64,000 bases of DNA from JAOPZW01 sp963764585. Its GTDB lineage: Bacteria > Actinomycetota > Thermoleophilia > Solirubrobacterales > Solirubrobacteraceae. The stretch's first letter is position 1. Every line of letters begins with the position of its first letter. The DNA lies in assembly GCA_963764585.1 (NCBI GenBank), contig CAVXTB010000019.1, positions 18,708-82,707 of the forward strand. The letters are read 5' to 3'. This document shows positions 35,191-45,429 of the stretch, one piece after another. The translations under genes and the position numbers were made by a program. The notes under the pieces were generated by a model. It made no database searches. It worked only from the letters and a program-made list of their open reading frames with translations, and was not told the DNA's origin.

Positions 35191-37801
35191 CGGGGATGCC
35201 CAGCCGCTGGGCCTCGGCGCTCGCCTCGCCGCGGGTGCGGACGTCGAGCTTGCGCAGGATCGCCGAGACGTGGTGGCCGACGGTCTTCTCGGCGAGGAAC
35301 AGGCGCTCGGCGATGTCGGCGTTGCGCAGGCCCTCGCCGACGAGCTCGAGGACCTCGACCTCGCGCGCGGTCAGCCCGGCGGGGTTCTCGCGCGTCGCGG
35401 CGATCGGGCCGCGCGGCAGCCCGCGCACGCCGCGCTCGCGCAGCCGCCGCGCGACGATCGCCGCGGCCGGCCGCGCGCCCAGCTCCTGCAGCTGCGCCAG
35501 CGCGCGGCGCAGGGCGCCGTCGTCGTCTGAGTCGGCCAGCGCGAGCGCCGCCTCGTACGGGCAGCCGAGCGCCGTCCACGCGGCGGCCGCCTCCTCGGCC
35601 TTGCCCGCGAGCTCGAGCGCGTAGGGGCCGGCCGCGTCCGCGGCCACCCCGTCGTCGACGCCCGCGCGGCGCCGCCACGACGCGAGCTCGCCGTACACCC
35701 AGCCGGCGCCGACCGCGCGGGCCGATTCGAGCACGCCCTCGGTGGCCTCGGCGACGCCCTGCGCGTCGCCCGTCAGCCACGCGGCCTCGGCGCGCGCGAT
35801 GGCGATCGGCTCGATCCGCTGCAGCTCGTAGGACATCTCGGCCAGCGCGAGCGCCTCGGCCAGCGGCGGCGCGACGTCGGGGTCGCCGCGGCGCGCGCGG
35901 ACGGTCCCGAGCACGGCGAGCGCGACGATGCGCGGGATCGACGACGTGCGCCGGTCGGCGATGACGAGCGACACCGACTCGGCGGCCTCGGTCCAGCGGC
36001 CCTGGTAGAGCTCCAGGCGCCCGCGGTAGGCGAAGTAGTACAGCCGCCAGAGGTCGAAGCGGGCATCGGCGCAGAACTCGATGCCGGCGGCGAGCGCCTC
36101 CTCGGCGGCGGCCATCGAGCGGGCCCGCACCGTGGCCCAGGCGACGTTGCCATAGCCGCGCACGACGCGGTCGCCCAGGCCGGCGTCGCGCGCCATCGCG
36201 ATGCTGCGCCGCAGCTTGTCGTGACCCTCCTGCTTGCCGAGCAGCAGCTCCATCGTGCCGAGCGTGTCGAGCGTGTCGACCCAGACCTCGACGTCGTCGA
36301 GGCGCTCGGCGAGCTCGAGCGCCCGCGTGCCCCACTCGACCGTCCCCGCGACGTCCTCGCGGTTCATGCACAGGCTCGACATCTGCGCGTAGGCCAGGCC
36401 GAGCTCGCGACTGGGCCCGAACGGCTCGAGCAGCGCGATCGCCTGCCGGGCGGCGCTGTCGCCGTCGTCGGAGCGATCGCCGGGGCAGAAGAGCACGTCG
36501 GCCAGGACCCGCAACCGGTCGCCCTCGCGGACCCGGTCGCCGAGGGCCCGATGGCATTCCAGCGCGCTCTCCATCGCCTCGATCGACTCGACGCAGTCGT
36601 CGGCCAGGAAGGCCTCGCGCGAGCGCCCCTCGAAAAGGCCGACGCGCACGTCGTCCGGCAGGCCGCCCGCGAAGCGCAGCGCCCGCGCGTACTGCGCGGC
36701 GGCCTCGCGGTGCGCCCCGACCGACGCCGCGCGAGCCGCTGCCGCCGGCGCGAAGCGCAGCACGGCGCCGGCGTCGCCGGCCGCCTCGGCGTGATGCGCG
36801 AGCCGCGCGGGGTCCGGCGCGCCGGCCGGCGGAGCGGCCAGGGCGGCGAGCGCGGCGCGGTGCAGCGCGAGCGCGCGGTCGGGCGCGATCGACTGCTCGA
36901 CGGCCATGCGCGCGAGCTCGTGGCGGAACGCGACGCCGTCGCGCGTGGGGGCCAGGATGCCCGAGCTCAGGCAGGCCTCGAGGCGGTCGACGTGATCTGG
37001 CGCCAGCGCCTCGAGCAGCCAGACCTCCGCCTGTGGCTGCGCGATGGCGACCGCCTCGAGCAGCGTGCGCGCCGCCGGGGTCAGGCGCCCGGCGCGCGCG
37101 AGCACCGCGTCGCGCACCGTCTGCGGCAGCCGCGCGTCGCCCGCGGCCAGCGCCTCCGAGACGAAGAACGGGTTGCCGCCCGTCGTCCGGTACAGCTCGT
37201 CGGCGTCGACGCCGCTGTCGTGCGCCAGGTGCGCCACCGCCGCCGGCGACAGCCGCGGCACCGCGACGCGGTCGACTCGCGGCGTGCGCGCCAGCTCGCC
37301 GAGCACGATCCGCAGCGGGTGGGCGAGCGGGAGCTCGTCGTCGCGGTAGGTGACCACGACGAGGACGGTCGCCGACTCGACCCTGCGCGCCAGCAGCCGC
37401 AGGACGTCGAGGGTGGCGTCGTCGGCCCAGTGCGCGTCCTCGACGACGAGCACCGCCGGCTTGCGCCCGGCCAGCTCGCGCAGCAGCGCGGTCGTGACCT
37501 GGTGGGGCGGCGAGTCGCGCGCGACGACGTCGGCGAGCTCGCCGCCGGCGTCCTGGGCGATGTCCAGCAGCGGCCCGAGCGCGCGCGGCGTGAAGAGCGC
37601 GTCGCAGGCGCCGGACACGATCCGCGCCGCCCGCGCGTGCTCGTCGGCGAAGCGGCGCACGAGCGCCGTCTTGCCGACGCCGGCCTCGCCCGCGACGAGC
37701 ACGAGCCGGCCCTGCGCCCTGGCGCGGACCGAGTCCAGCGCGCCGGCAAGCGTCGTGAGCTGGCCTGTGCGCTCGAGCAGCTCCCCCATGGTGTCAATCA
37801 T
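35177..37801 (-). CDS. Large ATP-binding LuxR-family regulator (LAL, AAA ATPase-HTH)
   Basis: An 874-residue STAND regulator. The N-terminal ATPase has Walker A GEAGVGKT and Walker B LVVEDAHWADDATL; the centre is a helical-repeat (TPR-like) region; the C-terminal LuxR HTH (about 805-865) reads LTAREVEVLELVGEGLRNAD, IAERLFLAEKTVGHHVSAIL and RKLDV. ATG 37801 has GGAGG 10 bases upstream and overlaps the LLM oxidoreductase stop by eight bases, so the genes are coupled; ATG 37789 is a second option. LAL proteins usually activate catabolic or biosynthetic genes on ligand binding. Confidence 0.92.
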   Translation of the reverse strand: MIDTMGELLERTGQLTTLAGALDSVRARAQGRLVLVAGEAGVGKTALVRRFADEHARAARIVSGACDALFTPRALGPLLDIAQDAGGELADVVARDSPPHQVTTALLRELAGRKPAVLVVEDAHWADDATLDVLRLLARRVESATVLVVVTYRDDELPLAHPLRIVLGELARTPRVDRVAVPRLSPAAVAHLAHDSGVDADELYRTTGGNPFFVSEALAAGDARLPQTVRDAVLARAGRLTPAARTLLEAVAIAQPQAEVWLLEALAPDHVDRLEACLSSGILAPTRDGVAFRHELARMAVEQSIAPDRALALHRAALAALAAPPAGAPDPARLAHHAEAAGDAGAVLRFAPAAAARAASVGAHREAAAQYARALRFAGGLPDDVRVGLFEGRSREAFLADDCVESIEAMESALECHRALGDRVREGDRLRVLADVLFCPGDRSDDGDSAARQAIALLEPFGPSRELGLAYAQMSSLCMNREDVAGTVEWGTRALELAERLDDVEVWVDTLDTLGTMELLLGKQEGHDKLRRSIAMARDAGLGDRVVRGYGNVAWATVRARSMAAAEEALAAGIEFCADARFDLWRLYYFAYRGRLELYQGRWTEAAESVSLVIADRRTSSIPRIVALAVLGTVRARRGDPDVAPPLAEALALAEMSYELQRIEPIAIARAEAAWLTGDAQGVAEATEGVLESARAVGAGWVYGELASWRRRAGVDDGVAADAAGPYALELAGKAEEAAAAWTALGCPYEAALALADSDDDGALRRALAQLQELGARPAAAIVARRLRERGVRGLPRGPIAATRENPAGLTAREVEVLELVGEGLRNADIAERLFLAEKTVGHHVSAILRKLDVRTRGEASAEAQRLGIPVRSR

Positions 37802-38702
37802 CTGTGCGTGGCCTCCTGCGATCAAGCGCGGCGAGCGCCTCGCCGAGCAGGCGGATCGAGCGCTCGGTGATCGGGCTGACGACGAGGATCGCCTCGTCGG
37901 CCCCGGCGTCGGCCAGCTCGCGCAGGCCGGCGGCGATCCGCTCGGGCGAGCCCTCCAGCGGCGGCACGCCCTCCAGGATCGGGCGCTCGCCGGCCGCGCG
38001 ATCGAGCACGACGAGCACGCAGGCGCTGCGCGCGATCGAGCGCGGGTCGCGTCCGGCCCGCCGCGCCGCCTGGTCGACGAGCCGGCTCTCGGCTGCGAAG
38101 CCCTCGGGCGTGTTGCCGTAGCGGTCGTACCAGGTGTTCCAGGCGTCGACGTGGGGGAGCGTCGCGGCGAGCATCCGCGGGCCGTTGGCGCCGACCATGA
38201 GCGGCAGCCGGCGCGCCGGTGGCGGCAGCAGCACCGCGTCGGCGACCGCCTCGTACGCGCCCGCGAAGGTCACGCGCTCGCCGGCCAGCAGCCGCCGCAC
38301 GATCTCGAAGGCCTCCTCGAAGCGCGCGACGCGGTGGTCGAACGGGATCCCGAACGCGCGGAACTCGGGCTCGTTCCAGCCGGCGCCGAGCGCGAGCACG
38401 AGCCGGCCGCCCGACAGCTCGTCGACGGCCGCCGCGGTGCGCGCGAGGATGCCCGGCCGCTGGAAGGCCGTGCACGCGACGAGCGGCCCGAGCGTGACGC
38501 GCTCGGTCACGCCGGCCAGGCCGGCCAGCAGCGTCCACGCGTCCCACGGCCCGCGCTCGGGCCGGCCGTCGTCGCGGTACAGCATGTGGTCGCCGATCCA
38601 GATCGAGTCGAAGCCGACCTCCTCGGCCGCACGGGCCATGGCGGCGTACTCCGGCCAGCGCACGTCGCGCTCGACCTCGGGGAGCTGGACGCCGACGCGC
38701 AC
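37794..38702 (-). CDS. LLM-class F420-dependent oxidoreductase
   Basis: A 302-residue luciferase-like TIM-barrel enzyme: VGVQLPEVERDVRWPEYAAM, AEEVGFDSIWIGDHMLYRDD, LGPLVACTAFQRPG, LSGGRLVLALGAGWNEPEF and PLMVGANGPRMLAAT are typical of F420-dependent flavin reductases of this group. The GTG start lies two bases after the stop of the BTAD-FCD regulator and its end overlaps the LuxR-type regulator. The substrate is unknown; the two flanking regulators suggest tight control. Confidence 0.9.
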   Translation of the reverse strand: MRVGVQLPEVERDVRWPEYAAMARAAEEVGFDSIWIGDHMLYRDDGRPERGPWDAWTLLAGLAGVTERVTLGPLVACTAFQRPGILARTAAAVDELSGGRLVLALGAGWNEPEFRAFGIPFDHRVARFEEAFEIVRRLLAGERVTFAGAYEAVADAVLLPPPARRLPLMVGANGPRMLAATLPHVDAWNTWYDRYGNTPEGFAAESRLVDQAARRAGRDPRSIARSACVLVVLDRAAGERPILEGVPPLEGSPERIAAGLRELADAGADEAILVVSPITERSIRLLGEALAALDRRRPRTDD

Positions 38703-38704
38703 GC

Positions 38705-41470
38705 TCAGCGCTCGAGCGCCTCTGCCAGGTCGGGAAGGCCGCCGGTCAGGTTCTCGCGCACGCGCTGGGCGGCCTGCGCCTGGTCGCCGCGCTCCAGCGC
38801 GGCGATGATGGCCTCGTGCTGGGCCACGGAGCGCTCGACGCGCACCGGGTCGCGCATGTAGATCTGCTCGTAGCGCAGCAGCGCGCGCTTGACCGGCCGC
38901 AGCGCGGCGAGCAGTGGCTCGTTGCCGCACGCCCCGGTGAGCTGCGCGTGGAAGTCGTCGTCGGCGACGATCGCGGCCGACGCGTCGTGCAGCGCCTCGC
39001 GCATCCGCGCGTTGGCGCCGCGCATCGCGTCCAGCGCGTCGCGATCGAGAGGCGGCGACTGGCGCACGGCGATGCTCTCGAGCACGACGGCGAGCGGGTA
39101 GAGCTCGCGGGCCTCGCTGACGGCGAGCCGCGCGGGGCGGAAGCTGCCGTCGCCGGCGGTCTCGAAGAGGCCATCGCGCCGGAGCATCTCGAGCGTCGCG
39201 GCCGCGACCTCGGTGCTGACGCCAAGGCGCTGCGCGACCGTCGCGGCGTCGGCCGCCTCGCCGACGCCCAGGATGCTCGCGAGCGCGCGGGCATCGATCT
39301 CGTCGTCGTCGCGGCCGGTCATGCCGGCCAGCTCCGCCGCCCAGGCGAGCACGGCGGGCAGCGCGAGGCCGGCGAGGTTCTCGGCCGTCGGCACGTCCTC
39401 CCACAGCTCGAGGACCTGCTCGAGGTGGCGCAGCGCTTCGCCGAGGCCGGACACCGCCTGGGCGTCGCGCGCGGCGTGCAGCGATGCCCCCAGCGCCTGC
39501 ATCGGCTTGCGCGCCGCGACCCAGTGCTGGGCCAGCTCGCCGGCGAGCGCGCGGCTCGCCGCGAGCGCGGGGCTCTGGGTCAGCGCGCTCGCCAGGCGCG
39601 CGTGCAGCTCCTCGCGCTCGCCGGGCAGCAGCGTCGCGTAGGCGGCCTCGGCGAACAGCGAGTGGCGGAAGCGGAAGCTGGCGCTCGACTGGTCGGCCAC
39701 CAGCACGTGGTGGTCGACCGCCTGGCGCAGCGCCTCGGCGATCGCGGGCTCGGGCAGCGTCATCACCGCCTTGAGCAGCCCGTACGGGACGTCCCTGCCG
39801 GCGGCGGCCACGACGCGCAGCAGCGATCTGGTGTTGGCGTCGAGGCGGGCGATCCCGGCCAGCAGCAGGTCGTGGACCGCCGGCGGCAGGTCGTGCTCGC
39901 CGCGCGCCGCGGCCGCCGCGAGCTCGGTGGCGAAGAACGGGTTGCCCTCCGAGCGCGCGCACACCGCGGCCGTCAGGTCGGCCGGCAGCGCCTCATCGAC
40001 GCTCGCTGTCACGAGCGTCTCGATCTCGTCGCGGCGCAGCGGCCCGAGCTCGACCATCACGGTCGTCCGTGCCCGCCGCAGGCCGGCGCCGAGGCGGTGC
40101 AGCGCGTGCTCGGGCGCGACCGCGTCGCTGCGATACGTCGCCACGACCAGCACGGGACGCTCCTGGACCGCGTGCGCGAGGTAGGCGACGAGGTCCAGCG
40201 TCGACCCGTCCGCCCAGTGCAGGTCCTCGAACAGCAGCACGACCGGGGCGTCGCGGCTGACGTGGTCGAGGACGGCGACCACCTCGGCGAAGAGGCGCAG
40301 CCGCGACTCGGCGCCGTCGGCGTGCGGGGTCAGGGGCAGGCTGTCGGTGAGATCGGGATGCAGGCGCGGCAGCTCGCGCAGGTCGTCGCGGATCTCGCAG
40401 ATCCCGGGCGGGCGACACAGCGGGCGGAGGGCCTCGACGAGCGGGAGGTAGGGCAGGCCCGCGCCGACGAGGTCGATGCAGCGGCCGCGCAGGACCGTCG
40501 CCCCGTGGCTGCGCGCGCGCTCCGCGAGCTGCGAGGCGAGCAGCGTCTTGCCGATCCCGGCCGGGCCGGCGATCAGCGCGGTCGTCCCGCGCGCCGCGGC
40601 GGCCGCCTCGAAGGCGAGCTCCAGGCGCGCCAGCTCGGTGGCGCGCCCGACGAAGGCGTCGGCCGCGCCGGCGGGCTCGATGCGCGGCTTCAGGACGGCC
40701 GGCGGCTCGGCGAGGCGCAGCGGCGCGACGAGGTCGAGGCCTCGATCCTGGTTGAGCACCTTGGACTGCAGCTCGTTCAGGGCGCCCGACGGCTCCATCG
40801 CGAGCTCGTCCTGCAGGACGTTGCGGAACTCGTGGTAGACCGCGAGCGCCTCGGCCTGGCGTCCCGAGCGGTAGAGGGCGAGCATCAGCTGGCAGCGCAG
40901 GCGCTCGCGCAGCGGGTGGCTGGCGACGAGCATCCGCAGCTCGCCGACGAGATCGGCGTGGTGCCCGAGGGCGAGGTCGGCCTCGATCCGATCCTCGGTG
41001 CAGGCGATCCGCAGCTCCTCGAGATGCGCGGCCTGCAGCGCCGCGAAGGGCTCGGCGAACTCGGCGAGCGCCGTGCCCCGCCACAGCGCCAGGCCGGCGC
41101 GCAGCCGCTCGGCGGCGAGCTCCGAGTCGCCCTCGGCGAGCGCCGAGCGGCCCTCGGCGCGCAGGCGGGTGAACTGCACGAGGTCGACGGCCTCCGGGGC
41201 GACCTCGAGGACGTACCCGGGCGCCCTCGTGCGCAGGACCCCGTCGGGCAGCACCTTGCGCAGCTGCGAGACGTAGACGTGCACCATCTTGATCGCCGAC
41301 GCCGGGACGTCGTCGCCCCACAGCGAGTCCACGAGCGCGCCGACCGACACGGTGCGGTTGACGTCGAGCAGCAGGCGGGCCAGCAGCGCACGGGCCTTGC
41401 CGCCGGCCATCGGCCGCGCCGTCGCGCCGTCGGCCACCTCCAGAGGCCCGAGGACGCGGAACTCCGTCAT
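38705..41470 (-). CDS. SARP/BTAD-ATPase regulator fused to GntR-type wHTH-FCD module
   Basis: A 921-residue chimera. Residues 1-95 are the OmpR-like winged helix of SARPs (EFRVLGPLEVADG, ALVDSLWGDDVPASAIKMVH); 96-245 the BTAD helical domain; about 270-600 an ATPase with Walker A GPAGIGKT (302-309) and LLFEDLHWADGS. About 725-785 is a second winged helix (ATVAQRLGVSTEVAAATLEM), then an FCD domain (about 790-910) with VLESIAVRQ, the metal/ligand residues in DDDFHAQLTGACGNEPLL and QHEAIIAALERGD. FCD domains bind small acids in FadR-type GntR repressors. ATG 41470 was chosen at the SARP start. First gene of an operon with the LLM enzyme and the LuxR-type regulator. Confidence 0.88.
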   Translation of the reverse strand: MTEFRVLGPLEVADGATARPMAGGKARALLARLLLDVNRTVSVGALVDSLWGDDVPASAIKMVHVYVSQLRKVLPDGVLRTRAPGYVLEVAPEAVDLVQFTRLRAEGRSALAEGDSELAAERLRAGLALWRGTALAEFAEPFAALQAAHLEELRIACTEDRIEADLALGHHADLVGELRMLVASHPLRERLRCQLMLALYRSGRQAEALAVYHEFRNVLQDELAMEPSGALNELQSKVLNQDRGLDLVAPLRLAEPPAVLKPRIEPAGAADAFVGRATELARLELAFEAAAAARGTTALIAGPAGIGKTLLASQLAERARSHGATVLRGRCIDLVGAGLPYLPLVEALRPLCRPPGICEIRDDLRELPRLHPDLTDSLPLTPHADGAESRLRLFAEVVAVLDHVSRDAPVVLLFEDLHWADGSTLDLVAYLAHAVQERPVLVVATYRSDAVAPEHALHRLGAGLRRARTTVMVELGPLRRDEIETLVTASVDEALPADLTAAVCARSEGNPFFATELAAAAARGEHDLPPAVHDLLLAGIARLDANTRSLLRVVAAAGRDVPYGLLKAVMTLPEPAIAEALRQAVDHHVLVADQSSASFRFRHSLFAEAAYATLLPGEREELHARLASALTQSPALAASRALAGELAQHWVAARKPMQALGASLHAARDAQAVSGLGEALRHLEQVLELWEDVPTAENLAGLALPAVLAWAAELAGMTGRDDDEIDARALASILGVGEAADAATVAQRLGVSTEVAAATLEMLRRDGLFETAGDGSFRPARLAVSEARELYPLAVVLESIAVRQSPPLDRDALDAMRGANARMREALHDASAAIVADDDFHAQLTGACGNEPLLAALRPVKRALLRYEQIYMRDPVRVERSVAQHEAIIAALERGDQAQAAQRVRENLTGGLPDLAEALER

Positions 41471-41606
41471 GTGACTGGCCAGGTCGACTGGCGGCTGCGC
41501 GTCCGGGCGGTCGCTCGCGCGGACGGTCGTGGCCGAGAGCTCCACGCGCGCACGATCCCAGGGCCGATTTCGCCGGCATATGGGGCTGCCTCACCACGCG
41601 GGAGCG

Positions 41607-41627
41607 ACCGGCCGCCCGTCGGCCGGT
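41607..41627. terminator. Hairpin in the OsmC upstream region
   Basis: ACCGGCCG-CCCGT-CGGCCGGT is a perfect 8-bp stem in the 276-base divergent gap (41471-41746) between the BTAD-FCD regulator and osmC. It may be an operator or an RNA hairpin; nothing else certain is seen there apart from a 7-base direct repeat GACTGGC at 41473 and 41486. Confidence 0.3.
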
Positions 41628-41746
41628 GCGGTTATCCACACCTTCTGGGCGCGGCAACCGGCGATTAAGCGAAGGCCTACCGGCGGTGAACCGGCCTGCT
41701 CTTACCTGCCCCCAACAGGCAACCACCCGAAGGAGCAGCAAGCCAC

Positions 41747-42316
41747 ATGACGACGATCGTCGAGACGATCCGCAATGGCGTCGACACGCAGCAGATGTAC
41801 GGGACGCTGGATGCGATCAAGGCTCAGCCCGAGCTCGGCCGCTTCCAGTTCCGCGCTCGCAACCACTGGATCGATGGTGCCCACAACCGCACCACGATCC
41901 AGGAGTTCTACGGCGCCGGCCAGGAGGACAGCTCGCGCGTCGAGCCGTTCGTGATCGACGCGGGCGAGCCCGCGATCCTGCTCGGCACCGACACCGGCGC
42001 GAATCCCGCCGAGTCCCTCCTGCACGCGCTCGCCGCGTGCCTGACCACGACGCTCGTCTACGTCGCGGCGGCCCGCAAGGTCCGCCTGACCGAGGTCGAG
42101 TCGACGCTCGAGGGCGACATGGATGTCCGCGGCGCGCTCGGCCTGTCCGACGAGGTCCGCAACGGGTTCGAGCGCATCCGCGTGTCGTTCCGCATCAAGG
42201 GCGACGCGCCGCCGGAGAAGCTGCGCGAGGTCGTCGAGCGCGCCCAGCAGCGCTCGGCGGTCTACGACATGGTCACTCACGGGGTGCCCGTGGACGTGGC
42301 GGTCGACCTCGCCTAG
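41747..42316 (+). CDS. OsmC family protein (peroxidase-like)
   Basis: A 189-residue OsmC/Ohr-fold protein. Typical parts are RFQFRARNHWIDGAHNRTTI, the central NPAESLLHALAACLTTTLVY with the family cysteine, and a C-terminal RSAVYDMVTHGVPVDV. One cysteine only is evident in the core position (AAC), so it may not have a classic two-cysteine peroxidase site. GAAGGAG is placed before the ATG. A strong terminator follows at 42327. Confidence 0.9.
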   Translation: MTTIVETIRNGVDTQQMYGTLDAIKAQPELGRFQFRARNHWIDGAHNRTTIQEFYGAGQEDSSRVEPFVIDAGEPAILLGTDTGANPAESLLHALAACLTTTLVYVAAARKVRLTEVESTLEGDMDVRGALGLSDEVRNGFERIRVSFRIKGDAPPEKLREVVERAQQRSAVYDMVTHGVPVDVAVDLA

Positions 42317-42326
42317 AGCCGCGATG

Positions 42327-42357
42327 GGCCGGCCGGGACGTTCGGTCCCGGCCGGCC
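42327..42357 (+). terminator. Strong intrinsic-type terminator after osmC
   Basis: GGCCGGCCGGGAC and its exact reverse complement form a 13-bp stem with a 5-base loop (GTTCG), 11 bases after the osmC stop and before the next gene on the same strand. There is no T-run, usual for this GC range. Confidence 0.75.
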
Positions 42358-42373
42358 ACTGTGGCCTGATCTC

Positions 42374-43591
42374 ATGCAACTGACTGCCAACACCAAGGCT
42401 GGAGCGCGCCTCGTCTCGCTGGCCGAAGGGCTCGCCGCCGACTTCGCCACCCGCGCCGCCCAGCACGACCGCGAGGCCAGCTACCCCCTCGCCAACGTCC
42501 GCGCGCTCTCGGCCGCGGGCTACCTCGCCGCTCCGATTCCCGAGCGCCTCGGCGGCCTGGGCGTGGACTGCGTGCACGACGTCGTCGTCGCCGCGAGCCG
42601 CCTCGCCCGCGGCGACGCCTCGGTCGCCATCGGTGCCAACATGCACTTCGCCGGCGTCCTCGTCCTCGCGCGGCGCTGGCGGATGGCCGTCGCCGCCGGC
42701 AACGCGCGGCGCGTCGCCGCCTTCGCCGAGTCGCTGGAGAGCATCGTCCGCGACGGCGTGGTCATCGCGCAGGCGATCAGCGAGCGCGGCCAGAACCTCA
42801 CGCGCCCGGGCACGAGCGCGACGCGCACCGAGGACGGCTGGCGGATCGACGGCCACAAGATCTTCTGCACGATGGCGCCGGCCGCCACGACGCTCTCGAC
42901 CGCCGTCACCTTCACCGACGAGGACGGCGTCGAGCGCTACGGCTACGCCTCGGTCCCGCCCGAGACGCCGGGCGTCACCGTCCACGACGACTGGGATGCC
43001 CTCGGCATGCGCGCGTCGGGCAGCCACTCGGTCAGCTTCGACGGCGTCGAGCTGCCGCACTCGGCGCTGCGCGGCGGCTTCCCGACGGGCGACGCCGCCT
43101 CGTACATGGAGCGCAACCTGCCCGCGGGGCTGCTGCACGCCGCCGCCTCGCTCGGGATCGCCGAGGCCGCGCACACGAACGTCGTCACGATGCTCGCGAG
43201 TCGCAACGGCGCCCGCGACGACGCGCGCACCAAGATGCTCGCGGCCGAGAACGCGATCGACCTGTCGGCCTGCCGCGCGGTGCTCGCGCGCGGCGCCTCG
43301 CTGGTCGACGCCCACTACGACGCGCACCCCGTCGACGACGGCACCGAGGACGAGCTCCTGGCGCTGTTCGCCGAGACCCAGCTGGCCAAGACGTTCGTCA
43401 ACGCGACCGCGCCGCGCGTGGTCGACCGGGCGCTTGCGCTGTCGGGGGGTGCCGGCTACCTGAACGGGTCGCCGCTGGCGCGCGCCTACCGCGACGTGCG
43501 GGCCGGCGCCTTCATGCACCCGCTCGGCGCCAATCGCGCCTACGAGTTCGCCGCCCGCGTCGCCCTCGGCCTCGATCCCGACCTGCGGTGA
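42374..43591 (+). CDS. Acyl-CoA dehydrogenase family flavoenzyme
   Basis: A 405-residue protein with acyl-CoA dehydrogenase layout: N-terminal helical domain (AAGYLAAPIPERLGGLGVDC), middle beta domain (DGHKIFCTMAPAAT, ALGMRASGSHSVSFDGVELP) and C-terminal helices ending ALSGGAGYLNGSPLARAYRD. The sequence resembles flavin-dependent monooxygenase/SfnC-like members of the superfamily more than fatty-acid oxidation enzymes. It is followed four bases later by a flavin oxidoreductase, so an oxidation pathway in one operon is likely. Confidence 0.88.
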   Translation: MQLTANTKAGARLVSLAEGLAADFATRAAQHDREASYPLANVRALSAAGYLAAPIPERLGGLGVDCVHDVVVAASRLARGDASVAIGANMHFAGVLVLARRWRMAVAAGNARRVAAFAESLESIVRDGVVIAQAISERGQNLTRPGTSATRTEDGWRIDGHKIFCTMAPAATTLSTAVTFTDEDGVERYGYASVPPETPGVTVHDDWDALGMRASGSHSVSFDGVELPHSALRGGFPTGDAASYMERNLPAGLLHAAASLGIAEAAHTNVVTMLASRNGARDDARTKMLAAENAIDLSACRAVLARGASLVDAHYDAHPVDDGTEDELLALFAETQLAKTFVNATAPRVVDRALALSGGAGYLNGSPLARAYRDVRAGAFMHPLGANRAYEFAARVALGLDPDLR

Positions 43592-43595
43592 GCCG

Positions 43596-44813
<1,218 letters not shown>

Positions 44814-44832
44814 CCCGTCCTCGCCATAAACT

Positions 44833-44848
44833 ATGTTCCGTAGGACAT
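44833..44848. promoter_or_regulatory. PadR operator (ATGT-N8-ACAT)
   Basis: ATGT-TCCGTAGG-ACAT matches the established PadR-family operator core ATGT-N8-ACAT exactly and overlaps the ATG start of the PadR gene at 44847. This strongly suggests autorepression. A TATGTT-like -10 lies inside the site. Confidence 0.75.
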
Positions 44849-45401
44849 GGCACGATCCGAGCTCAGCCTGTTCTCCTACGAGATCCTCGGCCTCGTCGGC
44901 CGCGAGGGCGCCGGCCCGCACGACCTGCTCAGCATGGCGCGCCGCGGCCGGATCCTCGACTGGGCGGGGGAGAGCCAGTACTACGTCGAGCCCAAGCGCC
45001 TGGCGGCGCTCGGCTACCTCGAGGCCCACAAGGAGCCGGGCCGCACCCGCCCGCGGACCGTCTACACGGTCACCGACAAGGGCCTGCAGGCGCTGTGCGA
45101 CTGGGCGCAGACGCCGGTCACGTTCACGCCGGTGAAGTCCGAGCCGCTCCTGCGCCTGCTGATCACCGACCTCGTCGGCGAGAAGGTCACGCGCGAGAGC
45201 TTCGCCACGCTGCGCGACGACGTCGCCGACCTGGAGCGGCGCCTCGACGAGAGCGAGGCGGCGGCGTCGCAGCTACCCCACCGCGGCACGTACCTGCTGA
45301 TGGTCAACGGCTTCCTACGCCGGCTCCTGGACCTGCACCTCGAGCTGGTCGACGAGGTCGAGCGCGAGCTGGGCGCCGCGGATCCTCAGGCGATGGAATG
45401 A
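44847..45401 (+). CDS. PadR family transcriptional regulator
   Basis: A 184-residue regulator: N-terminal PadR winged helix (LFSYEILGLVGREGAGPHDL, GESQYYVEPKRLAALGYLEA, RTVYTVTDKGLQAL) and a C-terminal helical dimerisation domain (about 110-180). PadR proteins respond to phenolic acids or other toxic compounds. Its operator lies over its own start. It may also regulate the flanking flavin enzymes. Confidence 0.9.
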   Translation: MARSELSLFSYEILGLVGREGAGPHDLLSMARRGRILDWAGESQYYVEPKRLAALGYLEAHKEPGRTRPRTVYTVTDKGLQALCDWAQTPVTFTPVKSEPLLRLLITDLVGEKVTRESFATLRDDVADLERRLDESEAAASQLPHRGTYLLMVNGFLRRLLDLHLELVDEVERELGAADPQAME

Positions 45402-45429
45402 AACCCGGCCTCGCGCGCTCAGTGCCGGT

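Noticed and set aside
41473..41492. GACTGGC direct repeat as a SARP operator for the BTAD-FCD gene
   Set aside because: Spacing is 13 bp rather than 11, and it lies almost on the start codon; too weak to call.
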